Program-made: the position numbers and the translations under genes
Notes under the pieces: generated by a model
Databases searched by the model: none
What the model was told of the DNA's origin: nothing
The model's input: only the letters and a program-made list of their open reading frames with translations
Assembly: GCA_964639275.1 (NCBI GenBank)
Contig: CAZXCQ010000145.1
Span: 1-16,050, forward strand
DNA length: 16,050 bases
Reading direction: 5' to 3'
DNA from: CAZXCQ01 sp964639275
GTDB lineage: Bacteria > Desulfobacterota > DSM-4660 > Desulfatiglandales > Desulfatiglandaceae
Part shown: positions 14,042 through 16,050 of the stretch, piece by piece
Numbering within the stretch: the first letter of the stretch is position 1
How the letters are laid out: the number at the start of each line of letters is the position of its first letter

Positions 14042-15961
14042 TTATACGGCGATTGTCACTACCCGGTAACAACGCAGGCATCGCTCAGCCTCGGTCACGG
14101 CATCAGGATTTGAAAAACCCTGTTCTATTTCTCCAAAGCTGGACATCCTGGCTTCGAGAGGTATCTTGGTCAGCTTTCTTCTCTCCATCGTCTCTACCTT
14201 TTGTTTTATCTTCTCATTCGGGTCAAAGATCCCTATGGATTTGAATAGGCTGTCAAAATAGTCGTCATTGTCCGGCCCAGGAGGCAAGTTGTTGATAAAG
14301 CGGTCAATACTAATAGCCGCCTTTCTGCCACTGGCTGCCGCTTCCACCACCGATTCAGGCCCATAAACCGCGTCCCCGCCAGCAAAGACCCACTCCAGGT
14401 CAGTTTGAAGGGTCAGTGGATCCACCTGCATTCCCTCAAGAACGTCTGATTCCGCACTCTGGCCGATAGCCAAAATGACGGTATCCACCGAGAGTGTTTT
14501 CAGCTCGGTCTCGTCATATTGGGGATTAAAGCGGTTGTCTTTATCAAAGACACTTGTGCAGCGCATAAATTCCACCCCGGTTACCTTGCCGTCTCTACCA
14601 TCAATCCTTTTGGGGCCAAAGGAGTTGATAATCTCCACCCTTTCTTCACCGGCGCCTTCAATTTCGCGTTCCCAGGCCGGCATCTCTTCCCGGGATTCCA
14701 GGCAGACCATGGTCACCTTGTCGGCACCGAGGCGGATGGCCGTTCGGGCCACATCGACCGCCACATTGCCACCGCCCACCACGATTACCCTCTTGCCCAG
14801 TTTTACCTCCCTCCCCAATGCCACATCCCGGAGAAGTTCAATCCCCGGAATCACCCCGTCCAGGTCTTCCCCTTCAACACCAAGTCGGCGGGTGCCATGG
14901 AGTCCCACAGCCAAAAATACCGCCTGGAATCCTTCACTTTTCAGGCTGTCAAGGGTGATCGCCTCACCAAGTGAGAGCCCGGTTTTTATGGTGATGTCCA
15001 TTTTCTCAAGGGCCTCGATTTCGCTGGCGAGAATATCCCGGGGCAGAGAGTATTCTGGAATTCCCACGGCCACCATGCCGCCGGGAACCGGTAGTTTTTC
15101 AAAAACCGTTATCTGATGCCCTCTTAGGGCAAGATGGTAGGCACAGGTAATGCCGGCCGGACCCGCGCCGACAACCGCAATTCTACCGGTCTGTTTCGAA
15201 GGCGTTATCTCATTCTGCGCTCCTTTGTTTGTGGATGATTCGTGATCCGCGACAAAGCGCTTGAGAGACATTATGGAGATCGGCTCATCCACAATAGCGC
15301 GTCGGCAATGATCCTCGCATGGACGGATACACACGCGGCCTACCACACCGGGCAATGGCAGCCGTTCGCGGATCACGGCAAGCGATTCGGCGAACTTGGC
15401 ATCCTTGATCAACTCAACATACCTGGGGATATCGAGATGAATCGGGCAGGCATCCATACAGGGGGCGGTCAGTTTTGAATAGTATGTGGCGGTTGTTGCG
15501 GGCTTTTTACCGCCTATGGCCTGTGAAAAGTCGTCAGCAAAATATTTCAGGGCGTGCAAGAGGGGAACGGGTCCGGCCTTGCCGATGGTGCATTTTCCTG
15601 CATCTACGACGGCTTCAGCAGAGGACTGCAAAAACTCCAAGTCCTCTTCCGTGGCCTCCCCGTTTGAGATGTCTTGAAAGACCTCCAACTGCTCTGCCCA
15701 GCCCGTCTTACAGTAGTTACACTTGTCGCATGTCTTTGAATGGTCATGGTTGGCCTCAAGATATGCCCGGAGCAGATCAATGATATTGACGTCTTTCGAC
15801 CGGAGAATGATTCCCCCCCAACCCAACAAGCCCAGTATCTCCTGGTCCTGCCTGAAACATTTGGGCAATTTTACGTGGTCTACGGGTTCATAGGCCTGGG
15901 GTTCTTTTCCGCGGTTGTCAATAATCCGGTCTCCCCATGAACAAAAAAGTATGTCGTTCAT
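14042..15961 (-). CDS. GltD-like FAD oxidoreductase with N-terminal NuoF-type 4Fe-4S domain
   Basis: A 639-aa protein from ATG 15961. Residues 78-124 hold CDKCNYC (C78, C81, C84) plus C124, the pattern of the NuoF C-terminal 4Fe-4S domain. Residues 168-219 hold the GltD-type double-cluster cysteines (C168, C172, C211, C215, C219). The FAD site is GAGPAG (265-270), the NAD(P)H site VVGGGNVAVD is near 405-415, and AGGDAVYG is FAD-binding. The end is RCLRCYRVV (C628, C631). It probably moves electrons between NAD(P)H and ferredoxin-like partners, and could feed the RACo-like activator or methyl reduction. GGAGAGGAG precedes the ATG. The frame stays open upstream to the window edge (a TTG at 16048), so a longer protein cannot be excluded. 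It is not a true glutamate synthase subunit, because no large subunit is adjacent. Confidence 0.88.
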   Translation of the reverse strand: MNDILFCSWGDRIIDNRGKEPQAYEPVDHVKLPKCFRQDQEILGLLGWGGIILRSKDVNIIDLLRAYLEANHDHSKTCDKCNYCKTGWAEQLEVFQDISNGEATEEDLEFLQSSAEAVVDAGKCTIGKAGPVPLLHALKYFADDFSQAIGGKKPATTATYYSKLTAPCMDACPIHLDIPRYVELIKDAKFAESLAVIRERLPLPGVVGRVCIRPCEDHCRRAIVDEPISIMSLKRFVADHESSTNKGAQNEITPSKQTGRIAVVGAGPAGITCAYHLALRGHQITVFEKLPVPGGMVAVGIPEYSLPRDILASEIEALEKMDITIKTGLSLGEAITLDSLKSEGFQAVFLAVGLHGTRRLGVEGEDLDGVIPGIELLRDVALGREVKLGKRVIVVGGGNVAVDVARTAIRLGADKVTMVCLESREEMPAWEREIEGAGEERVEIINSFGPKRIDGRDGKVTGVEFMRCTSVFDKDNRFNPQYDETELKTLSVDTVILAIGQSAESDVLEGMQVDPLTLQTDLEWVFAGGDAVYGPESVVEAAASGRKAAISIDRFINNLPPGPDNDDYFDSLFKSIGIFDPNEKIKQKVETMERRKLTKIPLEARMSSFGEIEQGFSNPDAVTEAERCLRCYRVVTIAV

Positions 15962-16050
15962 GATCTCCTCTCCGTAACCAAAAGGCTCGTAACGCTGTAT
16001 GCGTTCACAGGTTCCGGGTTCAGCGTTCAGGGTCAGGGAAAATGACAAGA

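Overview
The window reads as a chromosomal segment of a strictly anaerobic bacterium, most likely a Desulfobacterota (deltaproteobacterial) relative. This rests on the gene content: corrinoid methyl-transfer proteins, a RACo-type ferredoxin activator, a GltD-like flavoprotein with a NuoF-like iron-sulfur domain, a probable selenoprotein, and a GAF/PAS hybrid kinase. No rRNA, tRNA, transposase or CRISPR array was seen. All genes except one (a cbiR-like gene) lie on the minus strand.

Layout from right to left, the direction of transcription. 15961-14042 is a GltD-like flavoprotein fused to a NuoF-like 4Fe-4S module, followed by a hairpin terminator. 13722-11946 holds a zinc methyltransferase of the MtaA/MtbA (uroporphyrinogen decarboxylase) family and a corrinoid protein, 34 bp apart. 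11735-9303 holds a corrinoid reductive activator (RACo-like) and a small Cys-rich protein that starts in the same frame just after the activator's UAG. 9096-7214 holds a second UroD-family methyltransferase and two thioredoxin-like proteins. 6883-4327 is a tight four-gene operon: zinc-ribbon protein, 81-aa thioredoxin, CobW-like GTPase, thioredoxin-reductase-like flavoprotein. 4041-1681 is a hybrid sensor kinase, convergent with a cbiR-like cobamide phosphodiesterase gene (745-1578, +). The window opens with a PadR-type regulator (445-23) that has a perfect 11-bp inverted repeat over its probable promoter.

The main result is in the second UroD-family gene. A conventional caller would end it at a TGA at 8163-8161. 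The frame stays open for another 32 codons to a TAA at 8064-8062. The extension resembles the missing family C-terminus, and the TGA falls exactly where the paralogue in this window (12646-13722) has its C-terminal zinc-ligand cysteine (PGC versus PG-TGA). About 20 nt after the TGA is a perfect 7-bp stem with a GGU loop and an outer 4-bp stem, which is the form of a bacterial SECIS element. I read the gene as a 344-aa selenoprotein with Sec312 at the metal site.

Taken together, the genes look like a corrinoid-dependent demethylation or methyl-transfer system. It has a corrinoid carrier, two UroD-type methyltransferases, an ATP-dependent corrinoid activator, candidate electron donors, a metal GTPase, and a cobamide-remodelling enzyme. 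No MttB/MtmB/MtaB-type substrate methyltransferase is present, so the methyl donor is unknown. The selenoprotein is a candidate for that role.
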